Shown here piece after piece: positions 17,572 to 25,875 of a stretch of 64,000 nucleotides of DNA. The notes beneath the pieces were generated by a model that saw nothing but the letters and a program-made list of their open reading frames with translations, was not told the origin of the DNA and ran no database searches. The position numbers and the translations under genes were made by a program. Within the stretch, counting starts at the first letter, position 1; each line of letters starts with the position of its first letter. The DNA comes from Micromonospora luteifusca (GTDB lineage Bacteria > Actinomycetota > Actinomycetes > Mycobacteriales > Micromonosporaceae), in NCBI RefSeq assembly GCF_016907275.1, contig NZ_JAFBBP010000001.1:2160001-2224000 (forward strand). Reading direction: 5' to 3'.

Positions 17572-18459
17572 GTGGTCTCCTCCGGCTGGTGCTTCCTCGC
17601 GGCGATGATCGTCGCGTACGGCTTCGCCAACCTTCTCCAGTCGGTGGCCGCGGCTCGCACCACGGTCCACCACACCTTCGATCCGGGCCTGCTGCTGCGC
17701 CTCGCCGGGCACCGGACGTACCTGGTCGGCCTGGGCTGCCAGATCGGCGGTTTCGTGCTCGCCTTCCTGGCCCGCCGGGACCTGCCGCTGTTCCTCGTGC
17801 AGGCGAGCGTCGCGGCCGGGCTCGGGGTGACCGCCATCCTCGGCGTGCTGGTGCTGAAGTGGCGGTTACCGGTGGCGGAGGTGGTGCTGCTGGCCCTGCT
17901 CTTCGCCGGGATCACCGCGCTGGTGCTGTCCGCCCGTCCGGCCCCGTCGCGACAGCTCGGCACCGGTGGCGCGATCGCCCTGCTGGTGGCGCTCGGCGTC
18001 ATCGCGGTGCTCGGTGTCTTCGCCGTCCGGTTGCGCGGGGCACCCGGTTCGGTGGCCCTCGGCTCGCTGGCCGGGTTGGCGTTCAGCTCGGCGGCGGTCG
18101 CCGCTCGCCCACTGGCGTCCGCGCCGTCCGCCGAGGCGTTCCTCGCCGACCCGCTGTTCTACCTGCTGATCGCCCACTCGATCGTCGGTCAGCTGCTGCT
18201 CGGGCTGGCCATGCAGCGTGGCTCGACGACCGCCGCGGTCGCCGCGATGGACGCCGCCGGTGCGGTGCCGGCCGCGATCGTCGGTCTGCTGCTGCTCAAC
18301 GACAAGATCTGGCCGGGGCGGGAATGGTTGGCCGCGGCCGGTTTCCTGGTCACCCTGGCGGCGGTGATCGGGCTGACCCGGTACGCCGAGCCGCAGCAGC
18401 AACGTTCGGTGGCGCGCCGCCGCGACCAGGCGATGGTCGCCGTCGGCCGGACAGGCTGA
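17572..18459 (+). CDS. DMT-superfamily (EamA-like) membrane transporter
   Basis: A 295-residue protein starting at GTG with nine to ten hydrophobic segments arranged as two EamA-like halves (about 5-125 and 140-285). The stretch IGGFVLAFLARRDLPLFLVQA resembles that in actinobacterial DMT permeases. The C-terminal tail is polar and Arg-rich. It may export small metabolites; there is no substrate clue. It follows hisN by 26 bases and is the last gene of the aroA-rsgA-hisN run. The next gene is convergent. Confidence 0.7.
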   Translation: MVSSGWCFLAAMIVAYGFANLLQSVAAARTTVHHTFDPGLLLRLAGHRTYLVGLGCQIGGFVLAFLARRDLPLFLVQASVAAGLGVTAILGVLVLKWRLPVAEVVLLALLFAGITALVLSARPAPSRQLGTGGAIALLVALGVIAVLGVFAVRLRGAPGSVALGSLAGLAFSSAAVAARPLASAPSAEAFLADPLFYLLIAHSIVGQLLLGLAMQRGSTTAAVAAMDAAGAVPAAIVGLLLLNDKIWPGREWLAAAGFLVTLAAVIGLTRYAEPQQQRSVARRRDQAMVAVGRTG

Positions 18460-18532
18460 CGGGCCACGCCGCCCGGCGAGAAACGCCGCCGCGATTTCGG
18501 TAAACCATCGTGCGGGGGGCCTTTTCGCTGCT

Positions 18533-19732
18533 CTACGCCTCGACGGGCTTGCGGCGGCTCACCACCCGCTCGTAGAGGCGCTCCAACGCGCCGGCGGTGC
18601 GCTCCCAGGTGTAGCTGCTGCGCACCCGGTCCACCGCGGCGTGCCCGTAGGCGAACCGGCCGGCGTTGTCGGCGAGCAGCCGGCGCAGCGACACTCCGAG
18701 TGCGCGTACGTCGCCGGGGGGCACCAGGCGGCCGGTGACCTCGTCGACGACGGCGTCTGCCAGACCGCCCATCGCGTAGCCGATCACCGGCACCCCGCAG
18801 GCCATCGCTTCCAGCGAGACCCGCCCCGCCGAGGAGTAGTGCGGGGTGCAGGCGACCACGTCCGCCGAGCGGTACCAGGTGGCCATCTGGTCGTGCGGCA
18901 CCGCCCCGACGAGCCGCACCTGGTCGACGACGCCGATCTGTTCGGCAAGCTCGCGCAGCCGTCGCGCCTCCGCGTGGTTGGCCAACTGGTCGGCCGGCGG
19001 CCCACCGGCGATCACCAGCTCGGCGTCACCGACCAACCGCATCGCCCGGACCAGGTCCTCCTGGCCGTGCCCGGCGGCGAGTGAGCCCACCGAGAGGATG
19101 CGGGGCCGCTGTTCGCGCGGTGCGGCCTCGCCGTCGGGATGGAACAGCTCGATGTCGACGCCGGCCGGCACCAACGCGACCGAGCTGCGTTGCAGACCCA
19201 TCCGGGTCAGCTCGTCGACCTCGTCGTTGGACTGGGCCACGGCGATGTCGACCGCCCGGGTCAGGGCGCGTTCCAGCGTGATCCGCTGTCCCGGCCCGTC
19301 GTAGTGGCCGCCCAGGTGCCGCAGCTGCTCGATGCCGAGCGAGTGGAAGGTCTGCACCACCGGTATGTCGGTCTCCCGAACGGCGTGTGCAGCGGCCAGG
19401 CCACCGACCCAGTAGTGCCCGTGCACCACCTCGGGTCGCCAGGCACCCGACCACTCGTCGGCCAGCCAGCGGCCGACCTCCGTCACGTACGGGATCAGCT
19501 CGGCGGTGGGTAGTGGGGTGGGCGGGCCGGCGGGCACCTGGTGCACCTGGTAGCCGTCGACGTTCATCGTCGCCGGAAGCGTCGGGTCGTCCCGGCGGTC
19601 GTAGAGGCGGACGTCATGGCCCCGCTCGGCCAGCTCGGCGGCGACCCGCGCAATGTGCTGCCGGGTGCCGACCGGCGGGCCGTCGGCGTGGCGGTAGGAA
19701 CTGGCGTGCGCGCAGACGAGGCCGACGCGCAT
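18533..19732 (-). CDS. GT4-family glycosyltransferase
   Basis: A 399-residue GT-B enzyme. The N-terminal domain begins MRVGLVCAHASSY with the glycine-rich loop GPPVGTRQHIARVAAELAERG and has VVHGHYWVGGLAA. The C-terminal nucleotide-sugar domain has ILSVGSLAAGHGQEDLV and the E-x7-E signature SLEAMACGVPVIGYAMGG. The layout resembles MshA-like retaining transferases, but other GT4 roles such as phosphatidylinositol mannoside or polysaccharide synthesis are equally possible. The start ATG at 19732 is clear. The gene stands alone. Confidence 0.82.
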   Translation of the reverse strand: MRVGLVCAHASSYRHADGPPVGTRQHIARVAAELAERGHDVRLYDRRDDPTLPATMNVDGYQVHQVPAGPPTPLPTAELIPYVTEVGRWLADEWSGAWRPEVVHGHYWVGGLAAAHAVRETDIPVVQTFHSLGIEQLRHLGGHYDGPGQRITLERALTRAVDIAVAQSNDEVDELTRMGLQRSSVALVPAGVDIELFHPDGEAAPREQRPRILSVGSLAAGHGQEDLVRAMRLVGDAELVIAGGPPADQLANHAEARRLRELAEQIGVVDQVRLVGAVPHDQMATWYRSADVVACTPHYSSAGRVSLEAMACGVPVIGYAMGGLADAVVDEVTGRLVPPGDVRALGVSLRRLLADNAGRFAYGHAAVDRVRSSYTWERTAGALERLYERVVSRRKPVEA

Positions 19733-19911
19733 GGGTCACCTCCCTGCGATCATTCCTCGGCGGTGGTCCTCCCGTTCAGAGCGTCCCATTAACCTCCGAA
19801 CCCGGAGTCGAAACCTGGCAGATCGGGAACAGTCCCCGCAGGTGCCACCGACGCTTGCGCCACAGCAACCACAAAGGCCACATGTCAGGCCGTTTTCCCC
19901 GGTGATCAACA

Positions 19912-19952
19912 ATCGGTACCTGGTATGACCAGGCCCGCGCGGGGGTACCGAT
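19912..19952 (+). promoter_or_regulatory. Nested inverted repeats over the SDR gene start
   Basis: ATCGGTACC (19912-19920) pairs with GGTACCGAT (19944-19952). Inside it CCTGGT-ATG-ACCAGG is a perfect 6-bp repeat centred on an ATG (19925-19927). The structure covers one possible start codon and a G-rich stretch before the other (19958), so it could be an operator or an mRNA hairpin that hides the ribosome site. Confidence 0.45.
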
Positions 19953-19957
19953 CAGGA

Positions 19958-20959
19958 ATGCCGCTGACCCGCAGCCTTGACGATTCGACCGTGGTGATCA
20001 CCGGCGCGTCCAGCGGGATCGGCACGGCGACCGCGTACGCGTTGGCCAGGCGCGGTGCCGCCGTCGTGCTGGCCGCCCGCAGCGAGCCGGCTCTCCGACA
20101 GGTCGCCCAGCGCTGTTGGGAGTTGGGCGGACGGGCACTGGTCGTGCCGACCGACGTGACCGACCTGGAGTCGGTGCAACGGCTGGCCGATCGGGCGGCG
20201 GCCGAGTTCGGGCGGATCGACGGTTGGGTGAACAACGCCGCGGTGAGCGCGGTGGGGCTGTTCGACGAGATTCCGGTCGCCGAGTTCCGCCGGGTGCTGG
20301 AGGTCAACCTGCTCGGGGCGGTGCACGGCATCAAGGCGGCACTGCCGTACCTCAGCTCGGCCGGTGGCGGTGTGCTGATCAACAACGCCTCGGTGCTGGC
20401 CGAGGTGGCCATGCCGTACCAGTCGGCGTACAACGCCACCAAGCACGGCATCCGAGGGCTGGCCGACACGGTCCGGCAGGAGCTGCGGGTCACCGGTCGC
20501 GGTCAGATCTCCGTCTGCACCGTGCTGCCAGCCACCATCGACACCCCCTTCTTCCGGCACACGGCCAACCACACCGGCCGTGAGCTGTTGCCACCGCCCC
20601 CGATCTATCCGCCGGAGGTGGTCGCCGAAACCATCGTCCGGCTGCTGCGCCGGCCCCGCCGCGAGGCGTACGCCGGTGGCGCGGCCCGGCTGCTCGGTCT
20701 GCAGTGGCGGCTGGCGCCCGCGCTGGTGGAGCGCACCCTCGGCTGGTACGCCCACCGCACCCAGTTCGGTCCGGGTGCTCGGCTGGACAGCACCGGCAAC
20801 GTGTTCCACCCCGACGGCCAGGCCCAGCGGGACGGCGGCTGGCACGGCCGACGGCGTCAGTTGGTGCGGATGACCGCCGCGTTCGGCCTCGCCGCCGCCG
20901 GCACCGCGGTCGGCACGTTGGCGGCGATCAACCGCCGGACCCGGTTGGACGGCCGATGA
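19958..20959 (+). CDS. Short-chain dehydrogenase/reductase
   Basis: A protein of about 333 residues. The Rossmann motif VVITGASSGIG is near the N-terminus, followed by NNAAVS, catalytic Ser in NNASVL, and YNATK (catalytic Tyr and Lys). After the normal SDR domain (about 250 residues) there is an extension ending with a hydrophobic segment MTAAFGLAAAGTAVGTLAAI and a basic tail, so the enzyme is probably held at the membrane. The substrate is unknown. An in-frame ATG at 19925 would add 11 residues; 19958 is preferred because MPLTRSLDDS is the expected N-terminus. Confidence 0.82.
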   Translation: MPLTRSLDDSTVVITGASSGIGTATAYALARRGAAVVLAARSEPALRQVAQRCWELGGRALVVPTDVTDLESVQRLADRAAAEFGRIDGWVNNAAVSAVGLFDEIPVAEFRRVLEVNLLGAVHGIKAALPYLSSAGGGVLINNASVLAEVAMPYQSAYNATKHGIRGLADTVRQELRVTGRGQISVCTVLPATIDTPFFRHTANHTGRELLPPPPIYPPEVVAETIVRLLRRPRREAYAGGAARLLGLQWRLAPALVERTLGWYAHRTQFGPGARLDSTGNVFHPDGQAQRDGGWHGRRRQLVRMTAAFGLAAAGTAVGTLAAINRRTRLDGR

Positions 20960-21015
20960 CCGGCATCGAGCGCCCGAATGCGCGAACTGTCACCGACGCG
21001 CACAATGGGGCGATC

Positions 21016-21750
21016 ATGTCGAACTGCCGCGTGGACATCGACGATTCGTCAGTGGTGGTCCGGCTCACCGGGGTGCTCGACGCCGCCGGAACCCGGGCCG
21101 TACGGGACGCGCTGCTGGCCCGACTCAGCGACCGACCAGGCCCGGTGGTGGCCGACGTGACCGGGCTGCGGGTCCTCGACCCGGCTGGGTGGGGTGTCTT
21201 CGCCGAGGTTTGCCGGGAGGTCGCCGACTGGCCCGCCGCGGATCTGCTGCTGTGCGACGCGACGGTGGACGGGCCCGACCACGCGGACGCTCCGCTGGCC
21301 GGTGTGCCGGCCTGGCCGACTCTGGACGGCGCGCTGGCCGCGGCGGCGCCGCTGGCGGCGGTGCTCACCGCCGAACTGGCCCCGACGGTGGGAGCGGCCC
21401 GGCAGGCCCGCGAGCTGGTCACCGCCGGTTGCGAACGCTGGGGCATGCCGACGCTCATCGACCCGGCCTGCATCGCGATCACCGAAATGGTCAACAACGT
21501 GGTGGCGCACGCCCGAACTCCGATGGCGGTCCGGCTGGCTCCCCAGGACAGCACCCTTCACCTGGCGGTCCGCGATCACTCCCCGCGTCGGCCGACGTTC
21601 GCCGGGCTGTCCCCGCCGAACCGGGTCGGCGGCCGGGGGCTGTTGCTGATCGACACCGTGGCCCGTCGCTGGGGCAGCAGCGCCGTACCGGACGGGAAGG
21701 TCGTCTGGTGCGTGCTGCACCCGGAAGACGAGGCCGCGGCACCCGAGTGA
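21016..21750 (+). CDS. STAS-HATPase fusion regulator (anti-anti-sigma plus anti-sigma kinase fold)
   Basis: A 244-residue protein with two domains. Residues about 1-100 resemble a STAS (SpoIIAA-like) domain with VVVRLTGVLDAAGTRAVRDA and ADVTGLRVLDPAGWGVF. Residues about 125-240 form a GHKL ATPase fold of the RsbW type with the N box ITEMVNNVVAHA and the glycine lid GGRGLLLIDTVARRWG. Such proteins act in partner-switching control of sigma factors or cell signalling. The ATG at 21016 has GGGG upstream. An ATG at 20956 that overlaps the SDR stop (ATGA) is a possible alternative start with 20 extra residues. Confidence 0.75.
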   Translation: MSNCRVDIDDSSVVVRLTGVLDAAGTRAVRDALLARLSDRPGPVVADVTGLRVLDPAGWGVFAEVCREVADWPAADLLLCDATVDGPDHADAPLAGVPAWPTLDGALAAAAPLAAVLTAELAPTVGAARQARELVTAGCERWGMPTLIDPACIAITEMVNNVVAHARTPMAVRLAPQDSTLHLAVRDHSPRRPTFAGLSPPNRVGGRGLLLIDTVARRWGSSAVPDGKVVWCVLHPEDEAAAPE

Positions 21751-21839
21751 CGGGGCTTTTCGCCTCCGCTGCCGGATTCGCCACGGCATGGCCGGCGGTG
21801 CTCCGGTTATGGCGGCAGGGCAGCGGGTAGTGATCAGAC

Positions 21840-22412
21840 ATGCGCGACAACGAGTACCCGACCCCCGTGTCCGACACCGAGGCGCAAGGGCTTCCCGACA
21901 CCGCCGATGACGACTCGACCGCCAACGACGACGTGCTCACCGGGCGCGAGGCGGACGGCCCGGACCCGGCCCAACTGCCCGGCGACCGAACGCCGGTGGC
22001 GGTGGACCGGTTCGGTACGACCGCCGAGGAGCAGCTCGACGGTGAGTCGTTGGACTACAAGCTCGACCGGGAGGTCTACGAGCGTCCGGCGGACGACCCG
22101 CTGGCCGGGACGATCGATCCGAAGATCGCCTTCGAGGCCGACAACCTGGAAGCCGCGGCGGAGGCCCAGTTGGACGCCGACGTGATGGATCCGGGGCCCA
22201 CCTCGGATCCGAACTCGCCGGTCTCCCTCTACGACCACGGCCAGCTCGGCACGGTGGCCGACGCCACGGTGGGCCGGCTGGTGGAACCGGACGAGGGGTC
22301 GCACACCGACCAGGAGACCGACTCGGTGGCGTACGACGCCGGTTCCGCTGGCGGCGGGGCGAGCGCCGAGGAGTTGGCCATCCACGAGACGGAGCCGCCG
22401 CGCTCGGTCTGA
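21840..22412 (+). CDS. DUF5709-family protein
   Basis: A 190-residue, strongly acidic protein without membrane segments or cysteines. Motifs typical of DUF5709 are TAEEQLDGESLDYKLDREV and GRLVEPDEGSHTDQETD. It is rich in Asp, Glu, Ala and Gly and is probably flexible. The function of the family is unknown; it is restricted to actinobacteria. It follows the STAS-HATPase gene by 89 bases and converges on the response-regulator gene, ending 6 bases from it. Confidence 0.75.
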   Translation: MRDNEYPTPVSDTEAQGLPDTADDDSTANDDVLTGREADGPDPAQLPGDRTPVAVDRFGTTAEEQLDGESLDYKLDREVYERPADDPLAGTIDPKIAFEADNLEAAAEAQLDADVMDPGPTSDPNSPVSLYDHGQLGTVADATVGRLVEPDEGSHTDQETDSVAYDAGSAGGGASAEELAIHETEPPRSV

Positions 22413-22418
22413 CCCGGG

Positions 22419-23090
22419 TCAGTCGTCCAGGCCGCGTTCGATGGCGTACCGGGTCAGCTCGACGCGGTTGTGCAGTTGCAGCTTGCCCAGGGTGTTCTGC
22501 ACGTGGTTCTGCACAGTGCGGTGCGACAGCCCGAGCCGCTGGGCGATCTGCTTGTAGGACACGCCCTTCGCCACCAGCCGCAGCACCTCCGTCTCCCGAT
22601 CGGTGAGCTGGGGCGTTGCGGGCCCCGCGCTGCCGGCCGGGTTGTTCCCCCGCCCCGGTCCGGCGGCCAGCCGGCGGTACTCGCCGAGGACGAGCCCGGC
22701 CAGGCCGGGGGTGAAGACCGCGTTGCCGGCCGCGGTGCGGCGGACCGCGTCGAGGAACTCGGCGGGCGCGGTCGACTTCGTCAGGTAGCCGGTGGCGCCC
22801 GCCTTGACCGCGTCCAGCACGCTCTGCTGTTCGCCGCTGGCGCTGAGCATCAGCACCCGCACCTCAGGCAGTGCCGCGCGCAGCCCAAGGATCACCTCGA
22901 CGCCGGAGATGTCCGGTAGTTGCAGGTCGAGGACGACCACGTCGGGCCGGGCGGCGCCGGCCACCCGGATGGCCTGTCGACCCTCCCCGCTGGTCGCCAC
23001 CACCAGGAATCCGGCCTCGGTCAGGTCCCGGGCCACCCCCTCGCGCCACATCGGATGGTCGTCGACCACCATCACCCGTGTCGGGCTCAC
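22419..23090 (-). CDS. NarL/FixJ-family response regulator
   Basis: A 223-residue regulator. The receiver domain (1-120) has the acidic pair VVDDH, the phospho-acceptor in VVLDLQLPDISG and the Lys in YLTKSTAP. A linker leads to a LuxR-type HTH (about 160-220) with LTDRETEVLRLVAKGVSYKQ and LSHRTVQNHVQNTLGKL. Its GTG start overlaps the stop of the kinase gene (GTGA), so the two are translationally coupled and form one two-component system. Confidence 0.92.
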   Translation of the reverse strand: MSPTRVMVVDDHPMWREGVARDLTEAGFLVVATSGEGRQAIRVAGAARPDVVVLDLQLPDISGVEVILGLRAALPEVRVLMLSASGEQQSVLDAVKAGATGYLTKSTAPAEFLDAVRRTAAGNAVFTPGLAGLVLGEYRRLAAGPGRGNNPAGSAGPATPQLTDRETEVLRLVAKGVSYKQIAQRLGLSHRTVQNHVQNTLGKLQLHNRVELTRYAIERGLDD

Positions 23091-24226
23091 CGCTGCGGCC
23101 TCGGCACGGTCAGCTCGATCTCGGTGCCAGCCTCGGGGGCCGACACGATCCGCACCGTCCCGCCCAGGTCGGCCACCCGGCCCCGGATCGACTGGGTCAC
23201 ACCGAGCCGCCCCTGGGCGGCCGCCTCGGTCAGCCGGCCGTCCGGGATGCCCGGCCCCTCGTCGCGGATCGACACTGTCACCGTCGCCCCCTCGTCCTCG
23301 ATCAGCACCCAGGCCCGCCCACCGGCATGCCGCCCCACGTTGTCGAGCGCCGCGCCGGTCGCGGCGGCCAACTCTCCGGCCACCCGTCGAGGCAGCGGCA
23401 CCGGGGTGGCTGGTGCCGAAAGCGCCACCGCCGACGAGGCGTACCGGCCGAGGAGAGTCCGCAGGTCCACCGCGGCGGCCTCGGGACCGTCCGGGTTCAC
23501 GGCGGCGGACGGGCCGGCACCGGCGATCAGCGCCCGCAACGCGGCCTCCTGCTCGCCGGCCAGCCGGGCCAGCTCGCCGGCCTCGCCGGGCAGGTCAGCG
23601 CCACGCCGCTGCACCAGCGCCAGCACCTGGAGCACCGAGTCGTGGATGCCGCGGGCCAGCCGCTCCCGCTCCCGGGTGGCGGCCTCCAGTTCCACCGCGC
23701 GTTGCAGCCGTTCCTCGGCGCTCGCCGCGAGCCGGGCCACGTGTCCGACCACCACTCCGGCGAGCAGCATCAGGATCACCCCGGTGAACGAGGACTGGCC
23801 GATCCGCTCCCGGGTGGCCAGGTCCGCGCCGGCGACCAGCAACGCCGCGATCGTGCCTCGCCGTCGACCGCCCGAGACGGCCCAGGCCAGCACCGGGCCG
23901 GCCATCCAGGCAACCCCCATGGTGGGTACGCCGGTGGAGAGCGCCGCCCGGCCGACCACCCACGGGGTGGCCAGCACGACGGCCAGCACCACCCCGAGGT
24001 CGGCCAGCAGCAGTGGCCAGCGCCGCCAGGCCGGTCGGGCGTAGCCGAGCGCGGTCACCCCGGTCCAGGTGATCATCACCAGGAGCAGGGCGCCGACGGC
24101 GTACGGGTGGGCGTACCGGTCGGAGTCGCGGATCGCGAGCACGCAGACGTACGCCAGGGACGCCAGCCTGAAGACCGTGAGCGCACGCCACAGCGGCACC
24201 TCGAGTCCACCCGGCGGCGACGGCAT
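23087..24226 (-). CDS. Membrane sensor histidine kinase, NarL-partner type
   Basis: A 379-residue kinase with five to six N-terminal membrane helices (about 10-165) acting as sensor, then a HisKA_3 dimerisation segment with RERLARGIHDSVLQVLALVQ (phospho-acceptor His in IHDS) and a C-terminal HATPase_c with NVGRHAG, RDEGPGIPDG and RLGVTQSIRGRV. The ATG at 24226 is the first in-frame start that gives the membrane domain; the open frame extends further upstream without similarity. The signal sensed is unknown. Its partner is the overlapping NarL-type regulator. Confidence 0.88.
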   Translation of the reverse strand: MPSPPGGLEVPLWRALTVFRLASLAYVCVLAIRDSDRYAHPYAVGALLLVMITWTGVTALGYARPAWRRWPLLLADLGVVLAVVLATPWVVGRAALSTGVPTMGVAWMAGPVLAWAVSGGRRRGTIAALLVAGADLATRERIGQSSFTGVILMLLAGVVVGHVARLAASAEERLQRAVELEAATRERERLARGIHDSVLQVLALVQRRGADLPGEAGELARLAGEQEAALRALIAGAGPSAAVNPDGPEAAAVDLRTLLGRYASSAVALSAPATPVPLPRRVAGELAAATGAALDNVGRHAGGRAWVLIEDEGATVTVSIRDEGPGIPDGRLTEAAAQGRLGVTQSIRGRVADLGGTVRIVSAPEAGTEIELTVPRPQR

Positions 24227-24346
24227 GGCGGTCAGGATGCCACAACCGGGCCAGTGGCACGGCGAGCAGTGAGTGCGGTTCGGGAAACCCTGACGTACGG
24301 TGGAAAAGCCGCGAAGCACTCCAAGATCCGCCGCCAGGACGGGCCC

Positions 24347-24802
24347 ATGACGAACGCAGATCCGCACGCACCGCGTACGGTTGTGCCCATCGAACCTGCC
24401 CTCCTGATCGCCGATGCCTTCGACCAGGCCCAGGTGACCGAGATTCGACACTCGGTCACCTCCTGCGCGCATGCCTCCGGGCTCACCGGTCAACGGCTGG
24501 ACGACTTCGTGCTCGCGATCAACGAGTTGATCACCAACGCGGTGCGGCACGGCGGCGGGCTCGGCTGGCTGCGGCTCTGGCACGAGTCGAGCCTGCTGGT
24601 GTGCGAGGTGGCTGACCACGGGCACGGGATCAGCCCGCAGCGGTTGGGCGACCGCACTCGGCCGGCTGCGGACACCGCCGGCGGCTGGGGCCTCTGGCTG
24701 GCCCGGGAGCTGACCGACGGCATGGAGGTCGTCACCAGCACCGCCGGCACCACCGTCCGCGTCACCACCGGTCTCGTCAGCCACGACCGCACCCCCAGCT
24801 GA
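24347..24802 (+). CDS. RsbW-like ATP-binding regulator
   Basis: A 151-residue stand-alone GHKL ATPase domain. The N box is FVLAINELITNAVRHGGG and the lid is GGWGLWLARELTDG, with VADHGHGIS between them. Such small proteins in actinobacteria act as anti-sigma factors or serine kinases in partner-switching pathways. The ATG at 24347 follows CCAGGACGGG. It diverges from the sensor kinase gene; no sigma factor lies next to it, so the target is unknown. Confidence 0.8.
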   Translation: MTNADPHAPRTVVPIEPALLIADAFDQAQVTEIRHSVTSCAHASGLTGQRLDDFVLAINELITNAVRHGGGLGWLRLWHESSLLVCEVADHGHGISPQRLGDRTRPAADTAGGWGLWLARELTDGMEVVTSTAGTTVRVTTGLVSHDRTPS

Positions 24803-24835
24803 TCTCCCGGGGGCAGCGGCCTGCGGCTGTGCGGT

Positions 24836-25774
24836 TCAGGCGAACAGCGCCGAGACGGATTCCCCGTTGTGGATCCGGCGCATGGCTTCGGCCAGGGCAG
24901 GGGCCACCGACAGGACCTGCAGTTTGGGGACCCGCTTGGCGGCCGGGATGGGCACCGTGTTGGTGCAGACGATCTCCAGGACACCGTCCTGGTCGCTGAG
25001 CCGCTGCAACGCGTCACCGGAGAAGAGCCCGTGCGTGCAGGCGAGCCGGATCGAGCGGACCTTCAGGCCGCGCAGATGCTCCATCAGCTCGACCACCGTG
25101 CTGCCCTTGGCGATCTCGTCGTCCAGCACGATGACGTCCCGGTCGGTCACCTCGCCGATCACCGCGCTGATCTTGACCAGGTCGTCGCTGAACCGCTGCT
25201 TCGCCCCGGCCGCGACCGGCGTGCCGAGCAGTCGGGCGAAGGCCGCCGCCTCCTTGGCATTGCCCAGGTCGGGTGAGACCACCACGGTGTTGCTCAGGTC
25301 GTAGCGACGGAAGTGGGTGGCCAACTCCCGCAGCGCGTGCAGGTGATCCACCGGAACGCTGAAGAAGCCGTGCACCTGCGGCGAGTGCAGGGTCATCGCG
25401 AGCACCCGGTCCGCCCCGGCCGACGTGAGCAGGTCGGCGACGAGCCGGGCTCCGATCGAGATCCGCGGCGCGTCCTTCTTGTCCGAGCGGGCGTACGCGT
25501 AGTGCGGCAACACCACGGTGATCCGGCCGGCGGACGCACCCCGAGCGGCATCGATCATCAGCAGCAGCTCGACCAGGTGCTCCTGCACCGGCGGCACCAA
25601 CGGCTGGATCAGGAAGACGTCACGCTCCCGGCAGTTGGCCTGCAACTGCACTTCCAGACAGTCGTTCGCGAACCGGGACACCCGCACCGGAAGCAGTGGC
25701 ACCCCCAGGTGGGTGCAGATCTCGGCAGCAAGGTCAGGATGGGCAGTTCCACTGAAAACGGCGATGTCGCGCAC
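24836..25774 (-). CDS. Ribose-phosphate diphosphokinase-like protein
   Basis: A 312-residue member of the PRPP synthetase family: [19 protein letters not shown] at the start, [11 protein letters not shown], the Arg-rich flexible loop region [20 protein letters not shown], and [19 protein letters not shown] text for the phosphate site. The PRPP-binding loop reads [17 protein letters not shown], where typical Prs proteins have DDMIDTGGT, so this may be a divergent paralogue rather than the housekeeping enzyme. The GTG start at 25774 is where similarity begins. It makes or binds phosphoribosyl pyrophosphate; it is separated from purC, a PRPP-linked pathway gene, by glpK. Confidence 0.8.
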   Translation of the reverse strand: MRDIAVFSGTAHPDLAAEICTHLGVPLLPVRVSRFANDCLEVQLQANCRERDVFLIQPLVPPVQEHLVELLLMIDAARGASAGRITVVLPHYAYARSDKKDAPRISIGARLVADLLTSAGADRVLAMTLHSPQVHGFFSVPVDHLHALRELATHFRRYDLSNTVVVSPDLGNAKEAAAFARLLGTPVAAGAKQRFSDDLVKISAVIGEVTDRDVIVLDDEIAKGSTVVELMEHLRGLKVRSIRLACTHGLFSGDALQRLSDQDGVLEIVCTNTVPIPAAKRVPKLQVLSVAPALAEAMRRIHNGESVSALFA

Positions 25775-25875
25775 GTTCGCACATCGTAGGCGAAGCGGTC
25801 GGCGACGGGCGGCGGCGGGCCACACCCCACCGTGACGCCTGTCGCACGCGCCGCCGGTCCGGGTACGGTGCTGCG

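Noticed and set aside
22871..24346. Long upstream extension of the RsbW-like frame
   Set aside because: It is antisense to the response regulator and kinase, lacks similarity, and a good start with ribosome site exists at 24347.
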